Positions 7,819-17,130 of a stretch of DNA of 64,000 bases are shown here, piece by piece. The position numbers were made by a program, and so were the translations under genes. Below the pieces are notes generated by a model that ran no database searches, was not told where the DNA came from, and worked only from the letters and a program-made list of their open reading frames with translations. The stretch spans positions 300,503 to 364,502 of the forward strand of contig JABLWY010000001.1 of the NCBI GenBank assembly GCA_013178255.1, given 5' to 3'. The stretch comes from Coprothermobacteraceae bacterium (lineage in GTDB: Bacteria > Coprothermobacterota > Coprothermobacteria > Coprothermobacterales > Coprothermobacteraceae). Positions within the stretch are counted from its first letter, which is position 1. Every line of letters starts with the position of its first letter.

Positions 7819-8995
7819 CACCAACGACATTAAGAAGAAAGCATGGTTGTTTGTATTGTTGTTGGGCTTCATCAGCCTCTTGGCTGACATCACCTACGAG
7901 GGAGCCAGGAGCATAACTGGACCTTATTTGGGCATGTTAGGTGCCACCAGCGCCGTGATAGGTTTTGCAGCCGGTTTTGGGGAAATGGTGGGGTATTTGG
8001 TGAGGTTGGCTTCGGGTTATTGGGCTGATAAGACGAGGCGCTACTGGCTCTTGACCATAGTGGGATACAGCATGAACTTGTTAGCCATACCACTGTTGGC
8101 TTTTGTAGGGAAATGGCAGTGGGCAGTGGCTTTGCTCATATTGGAGCGTATAGGCAAAGGTTTGCGTACACCTTCTCGCGATGTGATGCTCTCCCAGGCT
8201 ACCAAGCAAACGGGGCGCGGTATAGGTTTTGGTTTCCACGAGGCCATGGACCAGATTGGTGCTGTCACTGGCCCCATCATAGTGAGCATTGTCTTGGCAA
8301 GACAGTTAGGATACAGAGAGGCTTTCTTGGTGTTGGGCGTCCCTGCGTTGCTTGCCATAACGCTAGTAATGGTCGCAAGGTTCCTCTACCCAAAACCGCA
8401 GGAGTTTGAACCAGCGTACAAAGGGGTGCAGACAAGCGGTTATTCCCAGGCATTCTGGATCTACTTGGCTGCTGTGGCCTTGATTGGCGCTGGGTACGTG
8501 GACTACCCACTCATTGGGTTCCACTTATCAAGAACGGGGTCCGTTAGCGCATCAGTCATAGCTTTGCTGTACTCGTTGGCTATGGGCGTGGACGCCTTGG
8601 CTGCGTTGGCTTTTGGCGCATGGTTCGATAGGGTTGGGGTCTCGGTGGTTGGCGTCTCGGCGCTGGTTTCAGCACTGTTTGCTCCGTTGGTCTTCCTCGT
8701 GACTGCCAGTTATGGGCCCATATTGGGTATGGTTCTTTGGGGCATCGGCATGGGGGCACAGGAATCGGTCATGAGGGCAGCGCTAGCTGAGATGGTTAGT
8801 CCTCAGAGGCGTGGCACTGCTTACGGCTTCTTCAACACTGTTTATGGGGTCTCGTGGTTCTTGGGGAGCTTCATGATGGGTGTTATATACCAGTTCTCTA
8901 TCCCGGCCATGGTGTCCGTTTCTGTAATTCTAGAAACCGCCGCCGCACTTCTCATATTCCTTAACAGAAGTAAGCTAAGGGGTGGAGCATTGTGA
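7811..8995 (+). CDS. MFS transporter
   Basis: 394 aa, about twelve membrane segments, with the MFS signature DKTRR in the loop after segment two (GYWADKTRRYW) and EAMDQIGAVTGP in segment five, a pattern common in drug/sugar antiporter-like MFS proteins. TTG 7811 is chosen because AAAGGAGG lies 8 nt upstream and it overlaps the upstream stop; GTG 7745 would add 22 hydrophilic residues and lacks a ribosome site. It is not closely similar to the preceding MFS protein by eye, so the pair is not a simple recent duplication. Substrate unknown. Confidence 0.85.
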   Translation: MNSTNDIKKKAWLFVLLLGFISLLADITYEGARSITGPYLGMLGATSAVIGFAAGFGEMVGYLVRLASGYWADKTRRYWLLTIVGYSMNLLAIPLLAFVGKWQWAVALLILERIGKGLRTPSRDVMLSQATKQTGRGIGFGFHEAMDQIGAVTGPIIVSIVLARQLGYREAFLVLGVPALLAITLVMVARFLYPKPQEFEPAYKGVQTSGYSQAFWIYLAAVALIGAGYVDYPLIGFHLSRTGSVSASVIALLYSLAMGVDALAALAFGAWFDRVGVSVVGVSALVSALFAPLVFLVTASYGPILGMVLWGIGMGAQESVMRAALAEMVSPQRRGTAYGFFNTVYGVSWFLGSFMMGVIYQFSIPAMVSVSVILETAAALLIFLNRSKLRGGAL

Positions 8996-9948
8996 TAAAC
9001 AACTTCTTAGTTCTTGGCCACCGCGGTTCCTCGCTTCTGTGGCAGGAGAACACGCTGGAAGCCTTTGAGAGTGCATTGAAGGCCAGGGCTGACGGTTTTG
9101 AACTGGACGTAATGGTTACAGCTGATGGCGTTCCTGTATTGTTTCACGACCCAGACCTCAAACGCCTCCACAGCTTGCCATTGCGAATCGAAGAGGTCAC
9201 TTATGGCGAATTGGTAAAGGCGCTCCAAGGGAAACAAAACGTCTGTACCCTCAGAAAAGCTTTGGAACTGGCTAGCGATTGGTCTGCGTGGGTGGATGTG
9301 GAGATAAAGACGACGAAGTGGCAGGTAGTTGCCGAAGAGTTGAGGGCTTTTGATCCTAGAAGGATAATTGTGTCGTCTTTTCGCCACGATGTCATTCACG
9401 AATGGAAAAGAGCGGAAGGGAGCCGTTACACCTACGCCTATATATATCAGCATTTCCCAAAAGATCTAGCCGCCTATTTGTCAGAAGTCGACTTAGTCAA
9501 GCCGGAGATCTCTTTCTTAGACGACCGATACCTGTTGGCACCTCAACGGGTGCTGCCTTGGGCAGTAAACAGCCGGGACTTAGCTGAAATCTTGAAAAAA
9601 CTTGGATACTTTGGCATTATTACTGACTTCCCGCAGTTGATGGCCGATGAGGGGCAGATTAGCCAGGAATTGGGTTACTTACTGGCTTGCATAGAGAAGG
9701 TGGAACAGAATAGTAGCGGCTTTACCTTGGTGCTAAAGAATCGACTTGCCCCCGTCTACGTGCGAGAGATTGTTACAGATGTGCAGACAGAATTGTCCGA
9801 GAGACTGCCCTTTCTATGGGAGCCGGGCCACACGCTGGCTATCGAACTAAAGGGCCTGCCTTCGAGCATTACTATCGACACAAACTACACCGGCAAAACC
9901 ACTCTTCCATTTGCGCAGCTCTTGAAGTTCCTACATAAGCAGGTCTAG
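8992..9948 (+). CDS. Glycerophosphodiester phosphodiesterase with an extra C-terminal domain
   Basis: 318 aa. GDPD-family enzymes hydrolyse glycerophosphodiesters to glycerol-3-phosphate and an alcohol. The N-terminal TIM barrel shows GHRGSS (His-Arg-Gly), ENTLEAF, GFELDV with two metal acids, and LFHDP; the general-acid and base histidines are in GHRG and FHDP. The catalytic domain appears to end near residue 215. The last 100 residues (after FPQLMADEGQ) match nothing I recognise and contain several beta-like stretches. GTG 8992 follows AGGGGTGGAG and overlaps the MFS stop by 4 nt. The product glycerol-3-phosphate could feed the glp operon at 11442. No signal peptide, so it is cytoplasmic. 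Confidence 0.85.
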   Translation: MINNFLVLGHRGSSLLWQENTLEAFESALKARADGFELDVMVTADGVPVLFHDPDLKRLHSLPLRIEEVTYGELVKALQGKQNVCTLRKALELASDWSAWVDVEIKTTKWQVVAEELRAFDPRRIIVSSFRHDVIHEWKRAEGSRYTYAYIYQHFPKDLAAYLSEVDLVKPEISFLDDRYLLAPQRVLPWAVNSRDLAEILKKLGYFGIITDFPQLMADEGQISQELGYLLACIEKVEQNSSGFTLVLKNRLAPVYVREIVTDVQTELSERLPFLWEPGHTLAIELKGLPSSITIDTNYTGKTTLPFAQLLKFLHKQV

Positions 9949-10605
9949 GAGAACTAGCGACGTCTTGACTACGGTTTCGGCGGCCTTAGGAGAGGGTACG
10001 TGCTTCTCGCTAGGCAACGTTATGAATGCCTTGGGAGTTTTGATTCGGTCGAACACCCACTGCTGGTAAGCGTAGGGTATGAGTTCGTCTTGATCTGAGA
10101 CAAAGAGGATCACAGGGACCTTAATCCTATGCAAGTTGCGGGTTACATGGTCCAGTGCCTTGGTGAGCTCGATGTACGGTTGGACAGGCAGTTGTTCTCT
10201 GCTAGGCATGATGCGGGCCAAGTTGATGCGGCGGCGCTGTTGCGGTGTGAGGCGACTGCCCGGGTTCACTGGCATAACAGCTACAAGCCCGTCTTCTGGA
10301 CCAAGGTTTTCTGCAAGGTACATAGAAAGGGTGCCACCCAATGATAGCCCGGCTACTATTACGTGTTCAACTTTCTTCTTGAGTTCCTTATACGCTTCCG
10401 TGACATCGTTTAGCCAAGACTGATAGCGTACTCCCTTGAGGCTATCCCACACGTTTTCGTGGCCCGAAAGTCGCGGCAGCAGACAGTGTATGCCGTACTT
10501 AGTAAGCTCTTCCGCGTAGGGAACCATCTCTTCGGGGCTCCCCGTGAAGCCGTGAATCAACAGGGCACCCAAATTCCTCGGAGGCAGGTAAATTGACTCA
10601 CTCAT
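9931..10605 (-). CDS. Alpha/beta hydrolase, Est30-type carboxylesterase
   Basis: 224 aa serine hydrolase of the thermostable carboxylesterase Est30 group. Oxyanion motif LLIHGFTGSPEEM near residue 15, nucleophile elbow GLSLGG (about 97-102), acid residue in SDQDELIP and catalytic His in SEKHVP near the C terminus. Its start overlaps the stop of the upstream paralogue by 4 nt (ATGA), so the two are coupled. Its 3' end overlaps the GDPD gene by 18 nt in convergent orientation. Acts on short-chain esters in characterised relatives; the natural substrate here is unknown. Confidence 0.85.
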   Translation of the reverse strand: MSESIYLPPRNLGALLIHGFTGSPEEMVPYAEELTKYGIHCLLPRLSGHENVWDSLKGVRYQSWLNDVTEAYKELKKKVEHVIVAGLSLGGTLSMYLAENLGPEDGLVAVMPVNPGSRLTPQQRRRINLARIMPSREQLPVQPYIELTKALDHVTRNLHRIKVPVILFVSDQDELIPYAYQQWVFDRIKTPKAFITLPSEKHVPSPKAAETVVKTSLVLLDLLM

Positions 10606-11324
10606 AAGTGCCTCTCTATGAATTCGAGGCTCTTGTGCATGATTAGATCGGCATCATAGTCCATAGTTGCCACATGGTAGCTGTTCTCCAAGGATACTAG
10701 CTCTTTGTCCTCAGAAGATACGTGCTCGTAGATCCACTTCTGGTTGTCAGGGGGAACCACGTGGTCGTCCCTTGACGAAAAGATCATTATGGGCTGCTTT
10801 ATGGTGGTAATGTTGTCCCTAACAAGCCTCATAAGCAATACCAATTGCCTGGCTGCTTTTAAGGGCGTCAGTGTGTATGCAGGCTCAGGTACGCCCTTCT
10901 TGATATCGCCGCCTACGCCTTTTGTAAAGCGAGGAACACCTAAGGCCCCCGCTATAAGCATGATCCCTTCCTTGGGAAGCCTGACCGCGGCGTTGATGGG
11001 TAGAAGGCCAAGCAGTTCTGGGTGCTTCTCACCCATATACAACGTCAGCGTTCCGCCCATGGAAAGTCCTGTTACAAAAACGCGGTTGGTTCGTTCCCTT
11101 AGCCACTGGTAGGCTCTCTCCACGTCGTCTATCCACTCGGTGTACTTGCGGTTTTCCAAGTCCTCAGGGGTGGTCCCGTGTCCTGCGAGTCTAGGCAACG
11201 CCACATTAAAACCTTGATCTGCGAAAAACTCTGCTATTCCTTGCATACTAGCAGGAGACCCTGTAAAGCCGTGTATTACCAAGACTCCTACGTCTCTTGT
11301 TCCCTCTCTGAAGAACCCTTCCAT
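10602..11324 (-). CDS. Alpha/beta hydrolase, Est30-type carboxylesterase (paralogue)
   Basis: 240 aa from the preferred ATG 11324, which has GGGGGG 6 nt upstream; ATG 11330 directly abuts that purine run. Motifs parallel the downstream paralogue: VIHGFTGSPASM, GLSMGG nucleophile elbow, SSRDDHVVPP acid loop and a C-terminal NSYHVATMD histidine. Identity with the next gene is clearly above background throughout the core, indicating tandem duplication. A TATAAT lies 20 nt upstream of the start. Together they form a two-gene unit divergent from glpK. Confidence 0.85.
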   Translation of the reverse strand: MEGFFREGTRDVGVLVIHGFTGSPASMQGIAEFFADQGFNVALPRLAGHGTTPEDLENRKYTEWIDDVERAYQWLRERTNRVFVTGLSMGGTLTLYMGEKHPELLGLLPINAAVRLPKEGIMLIAGALGVPRFTKGVGGDIKKGVPEPAYTLTPLKAARQLVLLMRLVRDNITTIKQPIMIFSSRDDHVVPPDNQKWIYEHVSSEDKELVSLENSYHVATMDYDADLIMHKSLEFIERHL

Positions 11325-11344
11325 ACGCATCCCCCCTAAGTGGG

Positions 11345-11350
11345 ATTATA
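11345..11350 (-). promoter_or_regulatory. Possible -10 box for the esterase pair
   Basis: TATAAT on the minus strand, overlapping TATATA, lies 20 nt before the ATG at 11324. TCGACA, a 5 of 6 match to the -35 consensus, lies 17 nt from TATATA or 19 nt from TATAAT. Here a ribosome site separates promoter and start, unlike the leaderless cases. Confidence 0.45.
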
Positions 11351-11441
11351 TATGCGCAGCGCTACACTGTGTCGACGCCCAAGAAGCTATTGATGTGGCA
11401 CAATTCAGGTAGAAGCCTGATGCATCAAGGAGGGGGCGGCA

Positions 11442-12932
11442 TTGCGCAAGTTCGTACTTGCCTTAGACCAGGGTACCACGAGCAGCAGGGCAGGCGTGTT
11501 TGATAGCGAGGGACGCTTGGTTTCTTTGGCTCAAAAGGAGTTCCCTCAGATTTACCCGAGGCCTGGGTGGGTGGAGCATAACCCCGAAGATATATGGAAC
11601 AGCCAATTAGCAGTAGCTAAGGAAGCCATAGCCAAAGCGGGCATAACACCTGAAGAGTTGGCTGCTGTCGGGCTAACAAACCAGCGAGAGACAACGATCT
11701 TGTGGGAGAAAGCCACAGGAAGGCCCGTCTACAACGCCATAGTATGGCAGTGCAGGCGCACGGCTGCCCTGTGCGATGAACTGAAGGCAAGAGGCTGGTC
11801 AGAGGTAATCCGCGAAAAGACTGGCTTGGTCATCGATGCCTACTTCAGCGGAACCAAGATAAAGTGGCTTCTGGACAATGTTCCAGGTGCGCGCGAGAGG
11901 TCAGAAAAGGGCGAACTGCTTTTTGGCACTGTGGACACTTACTTGATCTGGAGGCTTAGCGGAGGCCGCATCCATGCTACTGACGTCAGCAACGCATCGC
12001 GTACCATGATATTCAACATACATTCCCTCAGTTGGGATGAGGAGATACTCCGAGAGCTTGGCATCCCGATGTCCATGCTGCCCCAAGTGAGGCCGTCGTC
12101 CTTCATCTTCGGATACACCGATCCGGAGGTCTTTGGCGCAAGGGTACCCATAGCAGGCGTAGCGGGAGACCAGCAGGCTGCGCTGTTTGGGCAGGCTTGT
12201 TTTGAGCCTGGAACGGCCAAGAACACCTACGGGACGGGTTGCTTTATGCTGATGAACACAGGTGAAAGGCCTGTGCCTAGCAGTAGCGGACTACTGACTA
12301 CCGTAGCTTTCGGGATCAACGACAAGACATATTACGCCTTAGAGGGTTCCATATTTGTTACAGGAGCGGCGGTTCAGTGGCTCAGGGACGGTCTAGGATT
12401 GATAGGTTCTTCTCGCGACGTTGAGAGTCTTGCTCGACAAGTGGATGACAGTGGTGGTGTTTACTTCGTTCCAGCGTTCGTGGGCCTCGGCGCTCCTTAT
12501 TGGGATATGTACGCTAGGGGGTTGCTCATTGGGCTAACGCGCGGCACCACAGCTGCACACGTTGCGCGGGCTACGGAAGAGGCCATTGCGTATCAAACGA
12601 GAGACGTGTTGGAGGCGATGGAGCAGGACGCGGGAATAAGACTGGCCGTCCTGAAAGTGGACGGTGGAGCCGTAGTAGATGACCTCCTCATGCAAATACA
12701 AGCAGATGTCCTTGGCGTGCCCGTGCAAAGGCCTGTGATAAACGAGATTACTGCGCTGGGGGCTGCTTACTTGGCAGGCTTGGCTGTTGGGGTGTGGCAG
12801 GATCTCGATGACGTATCCGCGCGTTGGCAGTTGGACAGGGTATTCGAGCCTAGCATCACTGCCCTGAAAAGAGAGGAGATGTATGCTGGATGGAAGAAAG
12901 CCGTGGAAAGAGCTCTGAACTGGTCTCGCTAG
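11442..12932 (+). CDS. glpK: Glycerol kinase
   Basis: 496 aa, the standard length. Phosphorylates glycerol to sn-glycerol-3-phosphate with ATP in the cytoplasm. FGGY-family landmarks: [11 protein letters not shown] at 6-16, [22 protein letters not shown], the glycerol-binding DASNAS-like [22 protein letters not shown] and C-terminal [19 protein letters not shown]. Start TTG 11442 lies 4 nt after AAGGAGGGGG. Its end overlaps the GlpA-like gene by 43 nt, heading a four-gene glycerol operon. There is no glpF in the window. Confidence 0.95.
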   Translation: MRKFVLALDQGTTSSRAGVFDSEGRLVSLAQKEFPQIYPRPGWVEHNPEDIWNSQLAVAKEAIAKAGITPEELAAVGLTNQRETTILWEKATGRPVYNAIVWQCRRTAALCDELKARGWSEVIREKTGLVIDAYFSGTKIKWLLDNVPGARERSEKGELLFGTVDTYLIWRLSGGRIHATDVSNASRTMIFNIHSLSWDEEILRELGIPMSMLPQVRPSSFIFGYTDPEVFGARVPIAGVAGDQQAALFGQACFEPGTAKNTYGTGCFMLMNTGERPVPSSSGLLTTVAFGINDKTYYALEGSIFVTGAAVQWLRDGLGLIGSSRDVESLARQVDDSGGVYFVPAFVGLGAPYWDMYARGLLIGLTRGTTAAHVARATEEAIAYQTRDVLEAMEQDAGIRLAVLKVDGGAVVDDLLMQIQADVLGVPVQRPVINEITALGAAYLAGLAVGVWQDLDDVSARWQLDRVFEPSITALKREEMYAGWKKAVERALNWSR

Positions 12933-14368
12933 GGTCATGGGATGTGGTGGTTATAGGCGCAGGGATAGTAGGAGCTGCAGTTTTCAGAGAGCTGACACGC
13001 TATCACCTGCGCGTACTACTTGTGGATGCCCTAAACGATGTGGGCGGCGAAGCTAGCAGGGCAACTTCAGCCATAATTCACGCAGGATTTGATCCCGAAC
13101 CTGGTACCCTGATGAGCCAGGCTAACGTAGATGGGGTCCAACTGTGGTTCCGTTGGTCTCAGGAGTTATCCATCGATTTGGAGTGGAACGGCTCGCTGGT
13201 GGTTGCGTTCAACGACGAAGAAGTAAATGAGATAACAAGGTTGCTTCACCAAGGCAAGAACGTCGGCGTGCCGGTGAAATTCCTAGGCCGGGAAGAAGTG
13301 TTGAGGCGCGAGCCGATGCTGAATCCTGAGATAAGAGCTGCTCTGTACGCCCCGGTTTCTGGAATCATCGATCCCTTCCAAGCTGTGGTGGCTTTGGTAG
13401 GCAACGGTTTGAAGAATGGAGGGCACGTGTTCCTTAATGCTCGCGTGAAGGGTCTAGAACGGCGGAAGGACGGCGTACTGGTGCACACGGAGAAGGGCTC
13501 CATTCAGAGTAAGGTTGTGGTGAATTGTGCAGGGGTGGGTGCCCACAAGATCATGGAGATGGCCGGGGAGACGTGGTTTACTATCCACCCGCGGCGAGGC
13601 CAATATTTTGTGCTGGACAAGCAAGTTGGACATCTGGTAAGACATGTGGTTTTTCCAGCGCCCACCAGCTTAGGCAAGGGCACATTGGTGACTAGGACCA
13701 CGCACGGTAACCTCTTGATTGGCCCCACAGCTGAAGACTTGGCAGAGCCTGACTCATCGACTACGGCTGAGGGTTTAAGAGCGGTGCTGGAAGGGGCCAA
13801 ACGTCTGGTGCCTTTTCCCTTCGAAAGGTACGCGATCACTCAGTACGCTGGATTGAGGGCCATGGGATCCACAGGCGATTTCCTTGTGGCACACTCCAAG
13901 GCCATGGAGGGGTTAGTAAACGTGGCAGGCATCAAGTCACCGGGATTCGCTGCAGCTCCTGCTTTGGCTAGATTAGCGGTCAAACTTGTGGGTGACATAG
14001 TTCGGTTGGAAGAGCGGTCTGATTTTGACACACGTTTTGAGTTCCCGCCTAGGATGACAGAGATACCCTTTGCGGACAGGGAAGGGCTGATCTTTGAAGA
14101 CCCAAAATACGGCCACATAGTATGTAGATGCGAAATGGTGTCTGAGGGAGAGATAGTGTCTGCACTGCGCATGAACCCGCCTGCTATGGACTTAGATGGC
14201 ATCAAGCGAAGAATTAGAGCGACATCGGGAAGGTGCCAGGGTGGTTTCTGCATGCCGCGCATCATCGACATACTCGTTAGGGAGTTGGGCATATCTCCAA
14301 ATCGCATTACCAAATTTGGGGGGCGTTCTTTTGTGGTTTACGGTGACAACCGTGGTGATGATCAATGA
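12890..14368 (+). CDS. GlpA-like FAD-dependent glycerol-3-phosphate dehydrogenase with C-terminal [2Fe-2S] domain
   Basis: 492 aa. An FAD-binding DAO fold begins at [12 protein letters not shown] (GxGxxG at 23-28), followed by [11 protein letters not shown] and a substrate domain, and ends with a BFD-like domain holding VCRCEMV and GRCQGGFC (four Cys). That architecture is typical of anaerobic glycerol-3-phosphate dehydrogenase subunit A and related oxidases. It probably oxidises glycerol-3-phosphate made by GlpK to dihydroxyacetone phosphate, with electrons passed to the next two proteins. ATG 12890 lies 43 nt inside glpK with AGAGGAG about 12 nt upstream; a GTG at 12944 is an alternative start. 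ATGA overlap with the next gene. Confidence 0.8.
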   Translation: MEESRGKSSELVSLGSWDVVVIGAGIVGAAVFRELTRYHLRVLLVDALNDVGGEASRATSAIIHAGFDPEPGTLMSQANVDGVQLWFRWSQELSIDLEWNGSLVVAFNDEEVNEITRLLHQGKNVGVPVKFLGREEVLRREPMLNPEIRAALYAPVSGIIDPFQAVVALVGNGLKNGGHVFLNARVKGLERRKDGVLVHTEKGSIQSKVVVNCAGVGAHKIMEMAGETWFTIHPRRGQYFVLDKQVGHLVRHVVFPAPTSLGKGTLVTRTTHGNLLIGPTAEDLAEPDSSTTAEGLRAVLEGAKRLVPFPFERYAITQYAGLRAMGSTGDFLVAHSKAMEGLVNVAGIKSPGFAAAPALARLAVKLVGDIVRLEERSDFDTRFEFPPRMTEIPFADREGLIFEDPKYGHIVCRCEMVSEGEIVSALRMNPPAMDLDGIKRRIRATSGRCQGGFCMPRIIDILVRELGISPNRITKFGGRSFVVYGDNRGDDQ

Positions 14369-15609
14369 CAGTGGCAGTGGTAGGTGGCGGGCCAGCAGGT
14401 ATGGCCGCGGCTATAAGCGCTAAGAAAGCGGGAGCTCTAAAGGTTGTGCTCATAGAGAGGGCGGAACGCTTAGGTGGCGTTTTGCCTCAGTGCATACACT
14501 CGGGTTTTGGGCTCAGTTACTTTGGGCAAGACCTTACGGGGCCTGAGTTCGCTGAGCTGCTCGGGCGGGAAGTTGAAGCTATAGGAGTGGAAGTCTGGCT
14601 TCAGTCCATGGTGACCGAAGCTTATCCTGACCGGAGCTTGCTTATCTCCAGGGCCGAGGGGATTTCGTTGTTGAAGCCCGATGCTGTCATTTTCGCTGTA
14701 GGCGCGCGGGAGAGGCCAAGAGGTGCCATTGCTATCCCTGGTAGTCGACCAGCAGGCATTTACACTGCGGGTACCGCGCAGTATATGACGAACATCCAAG
14801 GATACGAGGTTGGCAAGAGGATCTTCATACTGGGTTCCGGCGACATAGGGCTCATAATGGCTAGAAGGTTCACACTGGAAGGGGCAAAAGTGGAAGCCGT
14901 AGCTGAACTAATGCCCTTTCCAGGGGGACTATCCCGGAATGTGCAACAGTGCTTGAAGGACTTTGGCATTCCCCTGCTACTTTCTCATAGTGTCATTGAG
15001 GTGATGGGTAGGGAACGTGTAGAGGCCGTGAAGGTAGCCAAAATTGAAAATGGCATGCCGGTGGCCGGCACGGAAAAGGTGTACGAAGTCGACACCCTAG
15101 TGCTGTCAGTAGGACTTCTGCCCGAAGTTGAATTGCTGCGACAGATGGGGCTAACCATACTGCCTTACACAAACAGCGTGACCGTCAATCAGTTCTTTGA
15201 GACAGAAATACCTCATGTGTACGTGGTAGGAAACGGTGCAGGCATCTGGGATTTGGTGGACCACGTGGTGGTTTCAGCGTCTACCGCCGGAGCTGCATCG
15301 GTGGCGAATTGGGGCGTGGAGAGAAGTGAAGCTTTTGTGGAACCTTGTAGGGATGTGCGATTAGTGATTCCCCAAAGGATCTTACTAGGGGCCGACGAAC
15401 CACCTGTACTATGGTTTAGAGCTGGAAAGCCACTGTCAGTCTCCAAAGTCACGCTCTTGAGGGGGACAGAAGTCTTGGCAAGCCGGGGCTATTTGTCACT
15501 AAGGCCTGCCGAAATGGCCACTTTCCCGCTTAGGAAAGAGCACTATGAGAAGCTAAAACCCGGGGATCGATTGACCCTCTGTGTTAGTGAGGTGGGCAGT
15601 GATGCCTGA
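14365..15609 (+). CDS. GlpB-like FAD/NAD(P)-dependent oxidoreductase
   Basis: 414 aa with two nucleotide folds: VVGGGPAGMAAA at 5-16 for FAD and IFILGSGDIGLIMARR around 153-168 for NAD(P). It lacks a thioredoxin-reductase CxxC but has a Cys in LPQCIHSGFG, a pattern seen in the GlpB-associated oxidoreductases that sit next to GlpA and DUF1667 proteins in many anaerobes. It likely links glycerol-3-phosphate oxidation to NAD(P) or a carrier. Overlaps the upstream gene by 4 nt and the downstream gene by 8 nt, so the three subunits are probably made stoichiometrically. Confidence 0.75.
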   Translation: MTVAVVGGGPAGMAAAISAKKAGALKVVLIERAERLGGVLPQCIHSGFGLSYFGQDLTGPEFAELLGREVEAIGVEVWLQSMVTEAYPDRSLLISRAEGISLLKPDAVIFAVGARERPRGAIAIPGSRPAGIYTAGTAQYMTNIQGYEVGKRIFILGSGDIGLIMARRFTLEGAKVEAVAELMPFPGGLSRNVQQCLKDFGIPLLLSHSVIEVMGRERVEAVKVAKIENGMPVAGTEKVYEVDTLVLSVGLLPEVELLRQMGLTILPYTNSVTVNQFFETEIPHVYVVGNGAGIWDLVDHVVVSASTAGAASVANWGVERSEAFVEPCRDVRLVIPQRILLGADEPPVLWFRAGKPLSVSKVTLLRGTEVLASRGYLSLRPAEMATFPLRKEHYEKLKPGDRLTLCVSEVGSDA

Positions 15610-15967
15610 TTGCATAGAGCTGATTTGCATTGTGTGTCCTGTGGGGTGTGAGCTCAGGGTTACGGTGCAGGGCGACGATATTGTTGTAGCGGGTAATAAG
15701 TGCCCCAAGGGCGAGCAATACGCTGTGCACGAAGTGGTGAGCCCTGTGCGCTTTGTGCAGAGTACCGTGAGGCTGCTAGGTAGCAAGACAGAGAGGCGGT
15801 TGCCGGTTAAGACCGATAAGCCTGTACCCAAAGACAAGGTGCTTCAAGTGGCCGCGGCTATCCGCCGATTGACTTGCCGTGTGCCTGTGCACCTGGGAGA
15901 AGTGATTGCCGAGAACATAGAAGGCTTGGAAGTGAACGTAGTCGCCACGAAAACTGTTACTGCGTAA
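15602..15967 (+). CDS. DUF1667 iron-sulfur protein of the glycerol-3-phosphate oxidation operon
   Basis: 121 aa. N-terminal cysteines at 4, 9, 12 and 16 (CIELICIVCPVGC) and a later GNKCPKGEQYA motif define DUF1667 (PF07892). The family co-occurs with GlpA/GlpB-like dehydrogenases and is presumed to carry an Fe-S cluster or structural metal; its precise role has not been shown. ATG 15602 is chosen since GAGGTGG lies 6 nt upstream. It overlaps the GlpB-like stop by 8 nt. No GlpC-type dicluster subunit is present, so this small protein may replace it as an electron-transfer partner (inference). Confidence 0.8.
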   Translation: MPDCIELICIVCPVGCELRVTVQGDDIVVAGNKCPKGEQYAVHEVVSPVRFVQSTVRLLGSKTERRLPVKTDKPVPKDKVLQVAAAIRRLTCRVPVHLGEVIAENIEGLEVNVVATKTVTA

Positions 15968-15974
15968 GTGGTTT

Positions 15975-16832
15975 TTAGGAAGGCTCTATGTGGACCGTGG
16001 CTTCCACCGATAGCTTCTCTCTGAGTGACTTTTCCACCGCTGTGGCTATTTGATGGGCTTGTTCGACTGTCATCGTGGGTTCCACCCTCATGTGGAGGGT
16101 CAGTTCCACGTGGTCACCGTATTTGTGCACATGAATGTGGTGGATTTGGCCAGCTTGCTCGCCGCAACATTCTTCCGCTAGCTTCTTGACTTGTCTTTCT
16201 AATTCGGGACTAGCTGCTTGCCCTAAGAGCGATGATGACACGTCCATTAATAGTTCCGCAGCCGTGTAGATTATCAAACCAGACACAATAAGGCCAAGAA
16301 CGCCATCTATCCACCACGCGTAGGAACTCGCTAACCCACCCACTACGATTAGTGCAGAGGCCACAGCGTCCGACCTATGGTGCCAGCCATCGGCGATGAG
16401 TGAGTGCGCATTGATCTTCCTTCCGGCCCATATGGAGAATTGCGCTAGAGCTTCCTTTATCAATGCAGATGCAACGAAAATGAGCAAGGCTATGGTGCCG
16501 TATGCAGCCGGCACACGGTTGACAAGTCGTGCCAATGACTCTTTGCCGAAGCTGAAGCCCACGACGGCGAGGAGCGTGGCTATTACCAAAGAAGCGATAG
16601 ATTCCGCTCTACCATGCCCAAAAGGATGTCTGTCATCGGCAGGCTTCTTCTGTATCCAAAACCCGACTAACACTACCACAGAGGTTAACGTATCAGAAAG
16701 GGTGTGCCAAGCGTCGGCGACCATCGCTACCGATCCCGTTACTGTCCCAGCCCAAAACTTGACAAAAAAGAGGGCTGTGTTTATCACTATGGACAACCAG
16801 CCCTCGATGAAACCAAGGTTCTTGTCTTTCAC
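15975..16832 (-). CDS. Cation diffusion facilitator (CDF) metal exporter
   Basis: About 285 aa with six membrane helices and a cytoplasmic C-terminal domain. CDF proteins exchange divalent cations (Zn, Fe, Co, Mn) for protons. Metal-site motifs: DAWHTLSD in helix 2 (HxxxD) and DGWHHRSDA in helix 5, plus a His-rich C-terminal QIHHIHVHKYGDHVEL typical of the cytoplasmic dimer site. The helix-2 reading DAWHTLSD leaves Zn versus Mn/Fe specificity open. The start is uncertain: GTG 16832, 2 nt after the rpmB stop, gives the usual short N terminus; GTG 16868 would overlap rpmB by 34 nt. Neither has a good ribosome site, so reinitiation after rpmB is likely. Confidence 0.85.
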   Translation of the reverse strand: MKDKNLGFIEGWLSIVINTALFFVKFWAGTVTGSVAMVADAWHTLSDTLTSVVVLVGFWIQKKPADDRHPFGHGRAESIASLVIATLLAVVGFSFGKESLARLVNRVPAAYGTIALLIFVASALIKEALAQFSIWAGRKINAHSLIADGWHHRSDAVASALIVVGGLASSYAWWIDGVLGLIVSGLIIYTAAELLMDVSSSLLGQAASPELERQVKKLAEECCGEQAGQIHHIHVHKYGDHVELTLHMRVEPTMTVEQAHQIATAVEKSLREKLSVEATVHIEPS

Positions 16833-16834
16833 GG

Positions 16835-17026
16835 TTACATTACTTCGACTTTGCCGGCCTTGAGGCACTTAACGCAGACGTAGGCAGTCTTCACCTTGCC
16901 GTCGGGAAACCTGCCGTGAACGCGCTTAAGGTTCGGCTCCCAACGGCGGTTTGTCCTGCGGTTGGAGTGGCTCACATTGTGACCGAAGGTGACACCTTTT
17001 CCACATACAGAGCAAACTCTTGCCAT
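16835..17026 (-). CDS. rpmB: Ribosomal protein bL28
   Basis: 63 aa. Large-subunit ribosomal protein L28 of the zinc-binding (C+) type, with CSVCGKG near the N terminus and CVKCLKAGK near the C terminus. The central [16 protein letters not shown] is the family signature. ATG 17026 is preceded by AGGAGGAGAT. An extended -10 promoter lies about 45 nt upstream. Followed immediately by the CDF gene. Confidence 0.95.
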   Translation of the reverse strand: MARVCSVCGKGVTFGHNVSHSNRRTNRRWEPNLKRVHGRFPDGKVKTAYVCVKCLKAGKVEVM

Positions 17027-17070
17027 ATCTATCTCCTCCTAGTCTCTTTTCGAGGTGACAATCGACTTTA

Positions 17071-17079
17071 ATTGTATCA
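17071..17079 (-). promoter_or_regulatory. Extended -10 promoter for rpmB
   Basis: TGATACAAT on the minus strand matches the extended -10 form TGnTATAAT with one change. It lies about 45 nt before the rpmB start, leaving room for the ribosome site seen there. No -35 match is obvious, as expected for extended -10 promoters. Confidence 0.5.
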
Positions 17080-17099
17080 CAAGTGGCGCCTTTGCAGCG

Positions 17100-17108
17100 T
17101 GTTAAAAT
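17100..17108 (+). promoter_or_regulatory. Extended -10 promoter for the Asp23-fakA-recG unit
   Basis: TGTTAAAAT matches the extended -10 form TGnTATAAT with one change and lies 22 nt before the TTG start at 17131. It is back-to-back with the rpmB promoter, so this 100-bp spacer drives both directions. Confidence 0.45.
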
Positions 17109-17130
17109 ACGTGCAAGGTGGTGGTTTGGC

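Noticed and set aside
10602..11330. Esterase pair as a recent frameshifted single gene
   Set aside because: Each copy has its own complete catalytic triad and length; they are tandem paralogues with an ATGA overlap.
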